Source of the DNA: an uncultured Eggerthellaceae bacterium
Lineage (GTDB): Bacteria > Actinomycetota > Coriobacteriia > Coriobacteriales > Eggerthellaceae
DNA length: 64,000 nt
NCBI GenBank assembly: GCA_944321455.1
Contig: CALULI010000004.1
Span: forward strand, 246,365-310,364
Reading direction: 5' to 3'
The position numbers were made by a program, and so were the translations under genes. Shown here piece after piece: positions 63,974 to 64,000 of the stretch. The stretch's first letter is position 1. Every line of letters begins with the position of its first letter. The notes beneath the pieces are model-generated. The model saw nothing but the letters and a program-made list of their open reading frames with translations. It was not told the DNA's origin and searched no databases.

Positions 63974-64000
63974 ACAGGCATTGGACGCATAAGCAAGCAT

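Overview
The window looks like the chromosome of an actinobacterium of the class Coriobacteriia (Eggerthellaceae or Atopobiaceae type; a Cryptobacterium-like species is a guess only). By eye the GC content is close to 50 percent and genes are tightly packed. The clues are a single-chain PurL of about 1250 residues, an RpoC of 1469 residues with lineage-type insertions, a SecDF fusion directly upstream of rpoB, a Tad pilus locus without an outer-membrane secretin, an ABC-F/EttA protein, and AGGAGG-type ribosome binding sites. I ran no database search; all family calls come from reading motifs.

Layout. 1-1442: 3' truncated osmoprotectant permease/binding-protein fusion. 1836-5711: B12-independent methionine synthase-like protein, spermidine synthase-like protein and EttA. 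5866-7381: a compact operon of cyclophilin-like protein, flavodoxin-type reductase and cyclophilin-like lipoprotein. 7396-7698: a small basic protein whose reading frame runs through a perfect 24-base palindrome before its stop, the arrangement known for ArfA/BrfA-type ribosome rescue factors. 7917-10684: hydrolase, methyltransferase, an array of three 32-bp-spaced palindromes and a decayed AAA ATPase. 10691-15081: complete two-component system plus BcrA-type ABC transporter. 15354-27869: purine, histidine-related, redox, RNA-repair and transport genes. 27948-39086: secDF, DUF1292, rpoB, rpoC in one direction. 39274-42917: queuosine genes (tgt and a queH-queA fusion). 43046-46515: ferrous iron uptake operon (two feoA, feoB, a Cys-rich membrane protein, a 21-residue ORF). 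46720-49318: ruvC, ruvA, ruvB and a DUF6483 gene. 49430-51434: DtxR/MntR-type regulator and threonine synthase. 51505-61816: Tad (Flp) pilus operon of 13 overlapping genes. 62159-63589: glycolate-oxidase-like FAD enzyme. 63766-63923: intact tRNA-Val(TAC) and a 3' fragment of a second valine tRNA (CAC).

How genes work together. Tgt inserts the queuine precursor into tRNA; the fused QueA and QueH domains carry out the next two steps. The ABC/two-component block probably senses and exports or resists a peptide-like compound, with a tandem 11-bp repeat before the transporter as the likely response-regulator site. The feo genes carry TTAAC-N4-GTTWA motifs that fit a metalloregulator, and a DtxR-family gene lies 3 kb away.

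Most promising leads: the palindrome inside the small 7.4 kb gene, the QueH-QueA fusion, an RpoA C-terminal-like helix-hairpin-helix segment near the end of RpoC, the truncated tRNA-Val that probably marks the edge of an integrated element beyond 63.92 kb, the three-palindrome array at 9.8 kb, and an unlisted 21-residue ORF at the end of the feo operon.
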